The notes under the pieces are model-generated. The model was not told the origin of the DNA. It saw nothing but the letters and a program-made list of their open reading frames with translations, and did no database searches. This document shows positions 8,614 through 17,691 of a DNA stretch of 54,872 nucleotides, piece by piece; the stretch's first letter is position 1; every line of letters starts with the position of its first letter. The translations under genes and the position numbers were made by a program. This DNA is from an uncultured beta proteobacterium (GTDB taxonomy: Bacteria > Pseudomonadota > Gammaproteobacteria > Burkholderiales > SG8-41): the NCBI GenBank assembly GCA_903885665.1, contig CAISJL010000158.1:1-54872 (forward strand), written 5' to 3'.

Positions 8614-10791
8614 TTAATGTGCAGCAGGACTTTGATCAAAGCTTTTCGCACCTGCGCGAATTAAATCAAAGGGTATATTCAAAGCCCATGAAGCAGCTGC
8701 CGCCACTAGTAGCTCGTCGGATTTGACGATTTGTTTTTTAAATAAGTTATCGATCATTGGTAGGGAACGGTTTAGCACATCAACCTCTTGTGATCTTTTA
8801 GATAAAATCAAGTGACCGTCACGCCAGAATACCACTCGTCCACCATCTTCGCGATGTTTGGCGACATGATGATTTTTTTCTGAATCGGCATAAAACATGA
8901 CCTCGCCGTCACAGTATTGCGCTAACGCAGCAACAGCCTCATCTTCGGCATTTAATATGGCTACACCGTTGGGTAGTATTACGTCAATTTGGGTACGCAC
9001 TATACTGGGCATTTGTGCGTTGTTATAGATATATAAGTCATCTAAACCTTCAGCCGTCGGCATAATGGTGACGATGCCAACTTGACAGCGATCGTAGGGT
9101 AGTCCCTCGGTCAAAATGTGTCTGGCCGTAGTTTCAAACACTGCAGCATCAACCGCGCGGTTGATTAGTAAGCGTTGTGCAACATCTATGGTCATACCTT
9201 CATGGTTTTGTAAGCAGCGCTGAACAACAAACAAACCTTTTGCAGATGATATTCCTGTGCGTAGACCTTGTAAGTGTAGTAGCCAACCTATGAGGTGACT
9301 AATGACAGTGGTATTTTGATGGCCGATCAAGCCAACGACCGGTATTCGTGCATTTTGTTTTTGAGGGAACAAATGTTCAACAATTGCTTCGCCAACTGGA
9401 CGTGCAGGGCCATCTGCAGGCTTGAGGTGCATAATTAAACCTGGCCCAGCGTTGACTTCAACAATAGCTGCGCCTTGTGCTTTCATGGGCTTGGAAATAT
9501 CTTGCGCAACTAAATCAACTCCCGCAATATCAAGACCAACAATGCGTGCAGCCAAGGCTGCGAGTTCTGCAACGTCTTGGTGTACTAAATCTGTAACGTC
9601 CGTTGCCATATTACTGGTGCGCATGACTACAACTTTACGACCTTTATCAGGAACGCTCTCGCCGGTTAATCCTTGTCGCTTTAACTCCATGACTGCAGTA
9701 TGGTGCTCATGCAGTCTGATGGTGTCTAGCGGAAAGTCTTCCTCTTCGCCGCGTCTTGGGTCGGAGTTGATTTGGATTTCGATCAGATCTGTGACGGTAT
9801 TAACGCCATCGCCAACAATACAGGCGGCCTCTCCTTTATTGGCGGCCACAACCTTACCGCCGACAACTAATAGTCGATATTCGTCGCCAAAAATATGACG
9901 CTCGACTAAAACTTCACTGCCCTCAGCTTCAGCTAAATGATAGGCAGCCTCAATTTCAGTTTGTGAATACAACTCTAGGGTCACCCCGCGGGCATGGTTG
10001 CCATCTACGGGCTTAATACAAACCGGCAATCCAATTTCTTGTGCTGCTGACCATGCTTCTTCTGAAGACTCAACGTTGCGACCCTCAGGGATAGGCACGC
10101 CACAATTGGCGAGTAAGCGCTTGGTGAGTACTTTATCTTTAGAGATACCTTCAGCGATGGCGCTAGTTTGATCGGTTTCTGCAGTCCAAATGCGACGCTG
10201 ATTTGAGCCATAGCCTAGTTGAACTAAATTGCCATCGTTCAAACGAATTGCAGGAATGCTGCGCTCAGCTGCAGCACCAACAATGCAAGCGGTGCTTGGC
10301 CCGATACACAGACGATCGACCATTTGAGTCAGTTCATCGATTACTTTGGAAATTGAATAGTCGTCGCCTTTGATGGCGGCCATGACTACATCTCGAGCAG
10401 CCTGTAGGGCTGCACGACTGACCGTTTCATGTCGAGTGCGGATCACGACTTTATAGATGCCGCGTGGACCCGCTTCTCGGGCTTTACCAAAACCGGTTTG
10501 CATGCCAGCAAGATTTTGTAGCTCCAAGGCTACGTGCTCCATAATATGGCCAACCCAAGTGCCTTCTTCGAGGCGTTTTATAAAGCCACCTGATTGACCT
10601 ATGCTACATCGGTGCTGGGTTAATCCCGGTAGTAGCGCTTGGAGCCGTTGATTAAACCCCGGTAGGGTGTTGGATGGAGAGTTTTCTAGGTCGCCAATGT
10701 CAATCCAAGCTTCAATAACTGGACGATAGGTCCAAATATTCGGACCACGCAAATGCGTCATGCGCAGGAATTGAATGTCTTTAGCGCTCAT
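8614..10791 (-). CDS. Cyanophycin synthetase paralogue with degenerate Mur-ligase domain (CphA'/CphA2-like)
   Basis: 725 residues, some 140 shorter than its neighbour. The N-terminal domain (THLRGPNIWTY) and ATP-grasp domain (IKPVDGNHARGV, EVNAGPGLIMHL) are well kept. At the Mur-ligase P-loop the expected GTNGKTTT is GHQNTTVI (about 487-496), without the nucleotide-binding lysine. The protein ends before the C-terminal Mur domain that carries the DYGHNPD motif in cphA. The second ATP site is therefore probably dead. Cyanobacterial CphA2, which polymerises ready-made aspartyl-arginine dipeptide, lost the same region, and Ralstonia has a comparable CphA'. A dipeptide-recycling or regulatory role here is inference. 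It is the first gene of the leftward run, 145 bases from the divergent ABC exporter. Confidence 0.88.
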   Translation of the reverse strand: MSAKDIQFLRMTHLRGPNIWTYRPVIEAWIDIGDLENSPSNTLPGFNQRLQALLPGLTQHRCSIGQSGGFIKRLEEGTWVGHIMEHVALELQNLAGMQTGFGKAREAGPRGIYKVVIRTRHETVSRAALQAARDVVMAAIKGDDYSISKVIDELTQMVDRLCIGPSTACIVGAAAERSIPAIRLNDGNLVQLGYGSNQRRIWTAETDQTSAIAEGISKDKVLTKRLLANCGVPIPEGRNVESSEEAWSAAQEIGLPVCIKPVDGNHARGVTLELYSQTEIEAAYHLAEAEGSEVLVERHIFGDEYRLLVVGGKVVAANKGEAACIVGDGVNTVTDLIEIQINSDPRRGEEEDFPLDTIRLHEHHTAVMELKRQGLTGESVPDKGRKVVVMRTSNMATDVTDLVHQDVAELAALAARIVGLDIAGVDLVAQDISKPMKAQGAAIVEVNAGPGLIMHLKPADGPARPVGEAIVEHLFPQKQNARIPVVGLIGHQNTTVISHLIGWLLHLQGLRTGISSAKGLFVVQRCLQNHEGMTIDVAQRLLINRAVDAAVFETTARHILTEGLPYDRCQVGIVTIMPTAEGLDDLYIYNNAQMPSIVRTQIDVILPNGVAILNAEDEAVAALAQYCDGEVMFYADSEKNHHVAKHREDGGRVVFWRDGHLILSKRSQEVDVLNRSLPMIDNLFKKQIVKSDELLVAAAASWALNIPFDLIRAGAKSFDQSPAAH

Positions 10792-10936
10792 TTCTGTGCT
10801 TTAACTCAGTGGCCATAGGGGTGACGTGTTACAATCAATTGTTGCGTTCGGCACTGGCAGAATCTTTCTGATCATTAAGGTGCAAGGGCTTTATACTGTC
10901 CGCCAACATATCTTCACTCTTGTTGCTTAAACCTAT
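10792..10936. promoter_or_regulatory. Divergent promoter region between cphA' and the ABC exporter
   Basis: The 145-base gap between two divergently transcribed arms of the cyanophycin cluster must hold promoters for both. A TATACT at 10892-10897 is a possible -10 element for the rightward arm, but no well-spaced TTGACA-like partner is visible. CAATCAATTG at 10832-10841 is a near-palindrome. No known operator is recognised. Confidence 0.4.
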
Positions 10937-13279
10937 ATGACCCTCAATGCCCCCCCCAATAATTTGTTTGGGTTGCCTATCGAATGGCGCGAACGCTGTG
11001 TTTTTAATTTTCATCCAACTGATAACGTATCAGCTAGTCTAGAAGTTGACTTGGATGACAATTTAAATTTCACTAAATCATTACTGATTTTATCGGACCA
11101 GCGGATCACGTTAGGTGTCGACACTTCAGAAAACTGGGATTTTTGGCCAACTTCTCCTAAAAACACCTTGATTTTGACGGATCACGCTGGGGTAGGTTCG
11201 CTTTCTCTGTATGTGGATGGTGAGCGTGTTGCAGTTTGGCGCTTTACTTTAGGTCGACTGGCTGCGGCATTGCGTTTTAAAAATCAGTTTGAACGTCAGC
11301 AAAACAAAGTCATTGCAGGTTCGGATGCAGATGAATCGATATCCTCATATTCGTCAGATTTTGTTTGCCAGGATTGTCAGAGTCCAATTAGTGTTGATAT
11401 TGATGAGTGCCCAGTGTGCTCTGAAAAAGAATCTATTCCGACTTCAACATTAACGTTGTTCAAATTGTGGCGTTTTGCACGGCCATACCACGGGCAGTTA
11501 TTGCTGGGCTTTATTTTAACTTTGGCGGCTACTGCAGCAACTTTAGTGCCGCCATATTTAACAATGCCGTTGATGGATGATGTGTTAATTCCTTATCAGA
11601 ATGGGGTACACATTGATCCTGTCATAGTCTCTTGGTATCTGTTGGGGCTGTTTGGCGCGGCTTTTTTAGCTTGGGGTTTGGGCTGGATCAAAACCTATAT
11701 TTTGTCATTAGTCTCTGAGCGTATTGGTGCAGATTTACGTACTGCCACCTATGAACATTTGATGCAATTATCTCTGGAGTATTTTGGGGGGCGACGTACT
11801 GGAGATTTGATCTCTAGAATAGGTAACGAGACAGACCGAATCAATGTCTTTTTATCGCTGCATTTGCTCGATTTTGCTACAGATGTACTAATGATTTTGA
11901 TGACGGCTGTTATCTTAATCTCAATTAATCCTGCGCTGGCAATCGTTACGCTACTACCACTGCCTTTTATTGCTTGGCTAATTCATATTGTGCGAGAGCG
12001 TCTACGTACTGGTTTTGAAAAAATTGATCGTGTTTGGTCTGAGGTAACAAATATTTTAGCGGATACTATTCCAGGTATTCGTGTAGTGAAAGCGTTTGCT
12101 CAAGAGCATCGCGAAGCGCAACGTTTCAATGATGCAAATAAGCATAATTTATCTGTGAATGATCGCTTGAATCGGATCTGGTCATTGTTTGGCCCTACTG
12201 TGACCTTAATGACTGAAATCGGGTTATTGGTGGTTTGGGCTTTTGGAATTTGGTTGGTGTCTAAAGACAAAATTACCGTAGGTGTATTGACTGCATTTTT
12301 AGCTTATATCGGGCGTTTTTATACGCGCCTTGACTCCATGAGCCGCATTGTCTCAAGTACGCAAAAGGCTGCTGCTGGCGCTAAGCGCATTTTTGAAATA
12401 CTCGATCATGTCTCCAGTGTTCCTGAGCCAAGCAATCCGCTGCCGATCCATACGGTGCAAGGCCGTCTGACATTAAGCAATGCTGATTTCAGGTACGGTA
12501 ATCGGTCGGTCATTCGACAATTAAATCTGGATATTCAACCTGGAGAGATGATTGGTTTGGTCGGCCATAGCGGCTCTGGCAAAAGCACTTTGGTGAATTT
12601 AATTTGTCGTTTTTATGATGTTTCTGAAGGTAGCATTGCGCTAGATGGTGTTGATATTCGACAATTTAGTGTGAGTGATTATCGAAGAAATATTGGTTTG
12701 GTTTTGCAGGAGCCTTTTTTGTTTTTTGGCACGGTCTCGGATAATATTGCCTATGGTAAACCACATGCGACAAGGGATGAGATCGTAGCTGCTGCACGTG
12801 CGGCTCATGCGCACGAATTTATTTTGCGCATGCCGCAAGGCTATGACTCTTTGGTTGGTGAGCGTGGTCAGGGCTTGTCTGGTGGCGAGCGTCAGCGCAT
12901 CTCGATTGCGAGAGCATTATTGATTAATCCGCATATATTAATACTCGATGAGGCTACCTCTTCGGTCGATACTGAAACAGAAAAAGAGATTCAAAATGCT
13001 TTGGATAATTTGGTTCGCGGCCGCACCACGATTGCCATTGCACACCGCTTATCCACTTTGCGCAAAGCAGACCGCTTAGTGGTGATGGATAAGGGGCAGA
13101 TTGTTGAGGTGGGACCGCATGACGCGTTGATTGCGGCGCAGGGTGCTTATTGGCGTTTGTATGAGGCGCAACAGCGTCAGGCGCAAATCGAGGGCGCCGT
13201 GCTGCGAGAGTCGCCTTCCATGCCTGTAGATTCGAAAGGGGAGTCTACAATGGCGCAATCTCCTGCGAAGGATAGATGA
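10937..13279 (+). CDS. Cyanophycin-cluster ABC transporter (fused permease/ATPase with N-terminal zinc-ribbon extension)
   Basis: 780 residues. Residues 1-170 form an unusual cytoplasmic extension ending in a four-cysteine knuckle, C144-x2-C147 and C158-x2-C161. Then come a six-helix exporter domain (about 180-480) and an ATPase domain with Walker A GHSGSGKST (543-551), signature LSGGERQR (647-654), Walker B ILILDEATSS and an H-loop in IAIAHRLS. This is the half-transporter exporter layout of the MsbA/LipA type and would work as a dimer. NCBI models recognise an ABC transporter and DUF1854 pair associated with cyanophycin metabolism, and this gene overlaps DUF1854 by four bases (ATGA), implying translational coupling. 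The cargo is unknown; polymer precursors or products are guesses. No strong ribosome-binding site precedes the ATG. Confidence 0.9.
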   Translation: MTLNAPPNNLFGLPIEWRERCVFNFHPTDNVSASLEVDLDDNLNFTKSLLILSDQRITLGVDTSENWDFWPTSPKNTLILTDHAGVGSLSLYVDGERVAVWRFTLGRLAAALRFKNQFERQQNKVIAGSDADESISSYSSDFVCQDCQSPISVDIDECPVCSEKESIPTSTLTLFKLWRFARPYHGQLLLGFILTLAATAATLVPPYLTMPLMDDVLIPYQNGVHIDPVIVSWYLLGLFGAAFLAWGLGWIKTYILSLVSERIGADLRTATYEHLMQLSLEYFGGRRTGDLISRIGNETDRINVFLSLHLLDFATDVLMILMTAVILISINPALAIVTLLPLPFIAWLIHIVRERLRTGFEKIDRVWSEVTNILADTIPGIRVVKAFAQEHREAQRFNDANKHNLSVNDRLNRIWSLFGPTVTLMTEIGLLVVWAFGIWLVSKDKITVGVLTAFLAYIGRFYTRLDSMSRIVSSTQKAAAGAKRIFEILDHVSSVPEPSNPLPIHTVQGRLTLSNADFRYGNRSVIRQLNLDIQPGEMIGLVGHSGSGKSTLVNLICRFYDVSEGSIALDGVDIRQFSVSDYRRNIGLVLQEPFLFFGTVSDNIAYGKPHATRDEIVAAARAAHAHEFILRMPQGYDSLVGERGQGLSGGERQRISIARALLINPHILILDEATSSVDTETEKEIQNALDNLVRGRTTIAIAHRLSTLRKADRLVVMDKGQIVEVGPHDALIAAQGAYWRLYEAQQRQAQIEGAVLRESPSMPVDSKGESTMAQSPAKDR

Positions 13280-13749
13280 TGAGCATACAAGAGTTCGTTT
13301 TCGATTGTGACGCACTGGGTCACTGGTTCTATGTTTCTAGTCAAGGCGTGCGCCATGAGCAAGTTAGTGTAGTGAGGGCGTTCCCAGTAGTCGCCCCTAA
13401 TGAGGGCGTGGCTTTGCTCGATGCTGAAGGGCATGAGTTGTTATGGATAGCTTACTTAGAACAGCTATCGGTCGAATTGCGTAATAAAATCGAACAGGCT
13501 TTGAGGCAACGTGAGTTCATGCCGTGTATTTTGAGACTGCTCAGTGTAAGCAGCGTCGTTACACCCTGCGTTTGGCAAATAGAAACCGACCGTGGCAATA
13601 CGACATTGCTGCTCAATGGCGAAGAGGATATTCGTCGGCTGTCCGGTAAGGCATTGTTGGTCACCGATGGCTATGGCGTGCAGTTTTTGATTCGCGAATT
13701 AGCGCAGATGGATAAGCAATCACGAAAGTTACTCGATTGGTTTTTGTGA
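13276..13749 (+). CDS. DUF1854 family protein, cyanophycin-associated
   Basis: 157 residues, soluble, with no signal peptide. It matches the small DUF1854 proteins that accompany the cyanophycin ABC exporter in Burkholderiales. Recognisable parts are VVRAFPVVAPNEGVALLD and ELLWIAYLEQL near the middle, then GEEDIRRL and the ending RELAQMDKQSRKLLDWFL. Function is unknown. The overlap of its ATG with the exporter stop, and the shared cysteine-ribbon neighbour, suggest it binds or regulates the transporter. A second ATG directly follows the first, so the start could be one codon later. Confidence 0.82.
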   Translation: MMSIQEFVFDCDALGHWFYVSSQGVRHEQVSVVRAFPVVAPNEGVALLDAEGHELLWIAYLEQLSVELRNKIEQALRQREFMPCILRLLSVSSVVTPCVWQIETDRGNTTLLLNGEEDIRRLSGKALLVTDGYGVQFLIRELAQMDKQSRKLLDWFL

Positions 13750-13851
13750 TTAATGGTCAGTTACAGATTGGTTTGGAGTTGGTTTCATTGGAATTGAATC
13801 CTTTGAATTTATGTAAATATTTGATTTTAAATAACTTTTTAATCGGTTTGT

Positions 13852-15921
13852 ATGCAAAACACTACTGATCTGAAAGCTGTATTTTTATATGGCCTGACTA
13901 TTTTTCTGAGTGCTTTTTTGCTGTTTCAAGTGCAGCCGATCATGGGTAAGTTGATCTTGCCATGGTTTGGTGGATCTGCGTCAGTGTGGACGACGTGCAT
14001 GTTATTTTTTCAGGCATTGTTATTACTGGGCTACCTGTATACGCATTGGGTAGTGAATCATTTATCACCTTGGCGTCAGAGCGTTCTGCACATGTTCTTG
14101 TTATTTTGTTGTGTGCTGTTATTGCCAATTACACCCAGTGAGCTGTGGAAGCCGACCGGAGCTGAGAATCCCACATTGCGTATTTTAGGCCTACTGAGCG
14201 CTTCAATTGGTTTGCCGTACTTATTACTCTCGACAACTGGTCCGCTGGTTCAAGCCTGGTTCGCACGGGAGCAAAGTGGCGCAGTGACCTATCGGCTATT
14301 TGCGTTATCAAATTTTGGTTCGATGTTAGCGCTGTTGGCATATCCTTTTGTAATCGAACCCTTGTTGCCGACTCGTTGGCAGTCCTTGGCATGGTCGGGT
14401 TTGTTTATTCTGTTTGTATTGGCATGTGGCAGTTTGGCGTGGCGGGGGCGACATGCGCAGCAGCATGTATTACCTGCTAATGGCGATAATCCTGCAATTA
14501 GAGACGGCGCACTCTCAACGATTTCGTGGAGTCAATTGCTACTTTGGATAGCACTCGCGGCGTGTCCCTCGATTTTGATGGTGGCTGACACGAGTTACCT
14601 CACGCAAAATATTGCACCAATACCATTGTTGTGGATTGCCCCTCTAGCATTATATTTACTAACGTTTATTTTATGTTTTGAGCGCCAGGGTTGGTATCAG
14701 CGGCGCATATTTTTACCGCTAATGGTGCTAAGTTTAGGTGCGCTCACGTATTTACCGACATTAGGATTGTCTGAGGTTCCGCTATTTTGGGCTATGAGTA
14801 TAAATTTACTTTCATTCTTTGTTGTATGTATGGTTTGTCATGGCGAACTGGCGTCTCAAAAACCACCCACACAGCATTTGACATTGTTCTTTTTGATGTT
14901 ATCTATTGGTGGTTTTTTAGGAGGATTTTTTGTGGGCGTGATTGCCCCTTATGCTTTTAATGGGCATTACGAATTATCAGTGGCAGTAGTATTGAGTGGG
15001 CTTGTGGTCAGCGCTTCGCTATGGCGATCCTGGCCTATTTTGTCAGCGCAAATGTTACGGTTATCATTTGTAATGAGTATTACGGTGTTTCTTGCTGTGC
15101 TTGCCGCGGTAAGCGTAAATGATCAAATGGAGGAGGCTGATGGTGTAGAGATGGCTGGGCGGAATTTCTATGGCAGTTTGAGAGTTTTTGCATTTCCAGA
15201 GGACGGTTTTCGTAGCATGCTACATGGTCAGATTGTGCATGGTAAACAGTTTATGTCGCCAGAGCGTGAGATGCAGCCGACCACTTATTACAATGCAGAT
15301 GCAGGTGCGGGTATGGCAATCACTACGCAAATGACCCGCGGACCTGTTCGTGTAGGTGTTATTGGACTGGGTGTAGGAACTTTGGCGGCTTATGGTCGAT
15401 TAGGTGATACTTATCGATTCTATGAAATTGATCCGCTAGTGATGAATATGGCGCAAAAAAACTTCAATTTTCTATCGCTGACTAAAGCTAAAACAAAATT
15501 GGTGCTAGGTGATGCAAGGCTACAGCTTGAGGCCGAACCTGCTCAACAATTCGATGTGCTAGTAGTAGATGCGTTCTCTGGTGATTCTGTTCCTGTGCAT
15601 TTGCTGACCCGTGAGGCATTTGCACAGTATGAGCGACATCTCAAACCTAATGGTGTTTTGGCGGTTCACATGACTAATCGATTTCTAGAGCTGCAACCTG
15701 TTATTCAAACTGCAGCAGATCAGTTTGGATTTACTGCCAGACTCGTTGAAAGTGTTGGTGATCAGGATAGATTAGTGTATGCCTCACGTTGGGCTGTTTT
15801 GGCTAAAGATGCAAAATGGTTTGAGCAAGGGCCTCTAAAGGAGGCCAAAGCCTTGGAGGGGCGAGCAGGATTTGTGCCGTGGACTGATGATTACAGTAGT
15901 TTATTTGCGGTAGTAAAGTGA
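13852..15921 (+). CDS. Fused multi-spanning membrane protein / spermidine-synthase-like domain (copy 2)
   Basis: 689 residues with the same layout as the gene at 1253-3478. The N-termini match closely: both read FLLFQVQPM or FLLFQVQPIMG, then LPWFGGS and VWTT-MLFFQ. About ten or more membrane segments are followed by a soluble domain with GVIGLGVGTLAAYG, FYEIDPLV, LGDARLQLE and DAFSGDSVPVHLLT. Both copies end in a Trp-Thr-Asp stretch. This copy is about 50 residues shorter and keeps the Asp in the SGDSVP loop. It follows DUF1854 by 102 bases on the same strand, so the two copies bracket the cyanophycin cluster. Family function is not established; aminopropyl or methyl transfer to a membrane or polymer substrate is possible. 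Confidence 0.83.
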   Translation: MQNTTDLKAVFLYGLTIFLSAFLLFQVQPIMGKLILPWFGGSASVWTTCMLFFQALLLLGYLYTHWVVNHLSPWRQSVLHMFLLFCCVLLLPITPSELWKPTGAENPTLRILGLLSASIGLPYLLLSTTGPLVQAWFAREQSGAVTYRLFALSNFGSMLALLAYPFVIEPLLPTRWQSLAWSGLFILFVLACGSLAWRGRHAQQHVLPANGDNPAIRDGALSTISWSQLLLWIALAACPSILMVADTSYLTQNIAPIPLLWIAPLALYLLTFILCFERQGWYQRRIFLPLMVLSLGALTYLPTLGLSEVPLFWAMSINLLSFFVVCMVCHGELASQKPPTQHLTLFFLMLSIGGFLGGFFVGVIAPYAFNGHYELSVAVVLSGLVVSASLWRSWPILSAQMLRLSFVMSITVFLAVLAAVSVNDQMEEADGVEMAGRNFYGSLRVFAFPEDGFRSMLHGQIVHGKQFMSPEREMQPTTYYNADAGAGMAITTQMTRGPVRVGVIGLGVGTLAAYGRLGDTYRFYEIDPLVMNMAQKNFNFLSLTKAKTKLVLGDARLQLEAEPAQQFDVLVVDAFSGDSVPVHLLTREAFAQYERHLKPNGVLAVHMTNRFLELQPVIQTAADQFGFTARLVESVGDQDRLVYASRWAVLAKDAKWFEQGPLKEAKALEGRAGFVPWTDDYSSLFAVVK

Positions 15922-16117
15922 AGGAGAGTTGCGTCTACTCTTTGAGTGTTAATTAAAGGTGTAAGCTACGAGTTAAATGGTGGCGTGCTAAATGCATGAA
16001 ATGAATTTTTTGTATTCGAAATATGCTTTGTATTCTTGCAAGATGAACAACATGGCTGATTTCAGATCTTTGTGCTAAAAGTATATTCAAATTGTATTCA
16101 TCTATTCAGGAATAATC

Positions 16118-16516
16118 ATGAAAAAAAGTATAGCGCTGGTAGGTTTTATTCTGAGCGCATCGCTCTTTGGAAATGTTGCTTTTGCGCAATCGATAATGAT
16201 GTGCCAACTGACAGCTGTTAATTCTGAAAAGAATAGTTTTGATTGCAAAGAAGCGAGTGGCAAAGTGACTGTGTTTGCGATTGACCCGCGTGGCAGAACT
16301 ACATTTATGCATCCGGGACCAACTGGTGCAGTCATGAATGAACGCTTTAGCGCGCCCACACCTGAGAATTGGAAGGCGATCAGCAGTGTTGCGTTGCCCA
16401 ATAAGGCCAATTGTAGTGTCACCTATAAAGTGGTCACTCAAACAACCTATGATAATGCGCAACGTCCAGCAGGTTCCGCACCGGTGCCAACAGTGCAAAG
16501 TTTGTTATGTCGTTAG
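16118..16516 (+). CDS. Small secreted four-cysteine protein, unknown function
   Basis: 132 residues. A clear signal peptide, MKKSIALVGF plus a hydrophobic run, ends at AFA, with predicted cleavage after residue 23. The mature part of about 109 residues has four cysteines (29, 43, 99, 131), enough for two disulfides. It has no membrane segment and no family I recognise. It probably folds in the periplasm. The ATG has a weak AGGAA site eight bases upstream. It lies alone on its strand, 47 bases before a Bug receptor gene, and could be cotranscribed with it. Confidence 0.7.
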   Translation: MKKSIALVGFILSASLFGNVAFAQSIMMCQLTAVNSEKNSFDCKEASGKVTVFAIDPRGRTTFMHPGPTGAVMNERFSAPTPENWKAISSVALPNKANCSVTYKVVTQTTYDNAQRPAGSAPVPTVQSLLCR

Positions 16517-16563
16517 TGGTGTCATTGCGGGTGGTTTAATAGATTTGTATTGAAAGGTTTCCT

Positions 16564-17535
16564 GTGATTCGATTATTGTTTTTTATGGTTGTTCAGGTGT
16601 GCAGTGTCATGGTGGTGGCGGTTGCAATAGCCGCTGATCCTGCATATCCTAATAAGCCTATTCGGGTAATCGTGCCTATTGCTGCGGGTGGTCAAACTGA
16701 TGTTATAGCTAGGTTGCTTGCGCAGCGGCTCTCTGAAACATTTAAACAACCACTCGTAGTTGAGAACCGAACAGGTGCCGGTGGTTCAGTTGGCACTGAA
16801 ATCGCAGTAAAGGCTAACCCCGATGGCTATACAATACTTTTGGTTGCAAGCACCTACGCGGCGAATGCTGCGCTCCATAAATTACCATATGATCCAGTAA
16901 AAGATGTAACTCCGATTATTTTCTTGGGGGAAACTGGGTTTGTTATTTCGGTACATCCCACAGTCCCTGTAAAGAGCATTAAAGAGCTGATTGCCTATGA
17001 AAAGAATAATCCAGGTAAATTGATCTATGGTAGTGGTGGCGCTGGTAGTACTACGCATCTCGCAACAGAACTATTTAATCAAATGGCGGGCACGCGTATG
17101 CTACATGTCCCTTATAAAGGGTCAGGTCCGGCTTTGAATGAGTTAATCGGTGGTCAAGTGCAGTTGGTTACTGTTGGTATGCCATTAGCGTTGCCACAAA
17201 TTAAAGCAAATCGCATTCGTGGGTTGGCCGTGACTACAACTAAGCGTTCGATTTCCCTGCCTGATTTGCCAACGGTGGCAGATACTGTTCCTGGTTATGA
17301 AGCCATCAGTTGGTTCGCAATATATGGACCGAAGGGGCTGTCTGCAGATATCGCCCAGCGGTGGAATGGTGAGATTAATCGTATTTTGCAATTGTCCGAC
17401 ATCAAAGATCGCATTGCTTCACTGGGTATTGAGCCAGTTGGTGGATCGGCAGATCGCTTACGTGACATTACCCGCAGAGAAATCTTGAAATGGCAAAACG
17501 TTGTTAAGCTTGCCAATATTAAGCCTGAAGATTAA
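16564..17535 (+). CDS. Bug/TctC family periplasmic substrate-binding protein
   Basis: 323 residues from a GTG start with a short hydrophobic signal peptide ending near AIA. The mature protein opens YPNKPIRVIVPIAAGG, then TDVIARLLAQRL, VVENRTGAGG and NPDGYTILL, the sequence signature of Bug proteins. They bind carboxylates such as citrate, glutamate or aromatic acids in the periplasm and usually feed tripartite tricarboxylate transporters. The loop after VPI is I-A-A-G-G rather than the common Y-P-P-G-G, so ligand preference may differ. No tctA/tctB is near, and the ligand cannot be predicted. Confidence 0.93.
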   Translation: MIRLLFFMVVQVCSVMVVAVAIAADPAYPNKPIRVIVPIAAGGQTDVIARLLAQRLSETFKQPLVVENRTGAGGSVGTEIAVKANPDGYTILLVASTYAANAALHKLPYDPVKDVTPIIFLGETGFVISVHPTVPVKSIKELIAYEKNNPGKLIYGSGGAGSTTHLATELFNQMAGTRMLHVPYKGSGPALNELIGGQVQLVTVGMPLALPQIKANRIRGLAVTTTKRSISLPDLPTVADTVPGYEAISWFAIYGPKGLSADIAQRWNGEINRILQLSDIKDRIASLGIEPVGGSADRLRDITRREILKWQNVVKLANIKPED

Positions 17536-17567
17536 ACCGCTACAGTTAATTATTAAGCGATTCTTGA

Positions 17568-17584
17568 GTGCAAACGATTTGCAC
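17568..17584. promoter_or_regulatory. Perfect inverted repeat GTGCAAA-CGA-TTTGCAC
   Basis: A perfect 7-base inverted repeat with a 3-base centre, 33 bases after the Bug stop codon. No T-run follows, so it is more like an operator or small hairpin than an intrinsic terminator. The short repeats AAGTAGGATAG follow at about 17614 and 17637. Confidence 0.35.
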
Positions 17585-17691
17585 AATAAAGGCGATCTGT
17601 AAATTGGTTATTAAGTAGGATAGAAATTAGGATGGTAAGTAGGATAGCAAGGCGATCAATACTTAAAGAGTCTTCAAAATAACCCCCAAAC

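Noticed and set aside
9422-9898. 158-residue plus frame antisense to cphA'
   Set aside because: Overlaps a conserved ATP-grasp domain; low-complexity Ser/Thr composition typical of antisense shadows.
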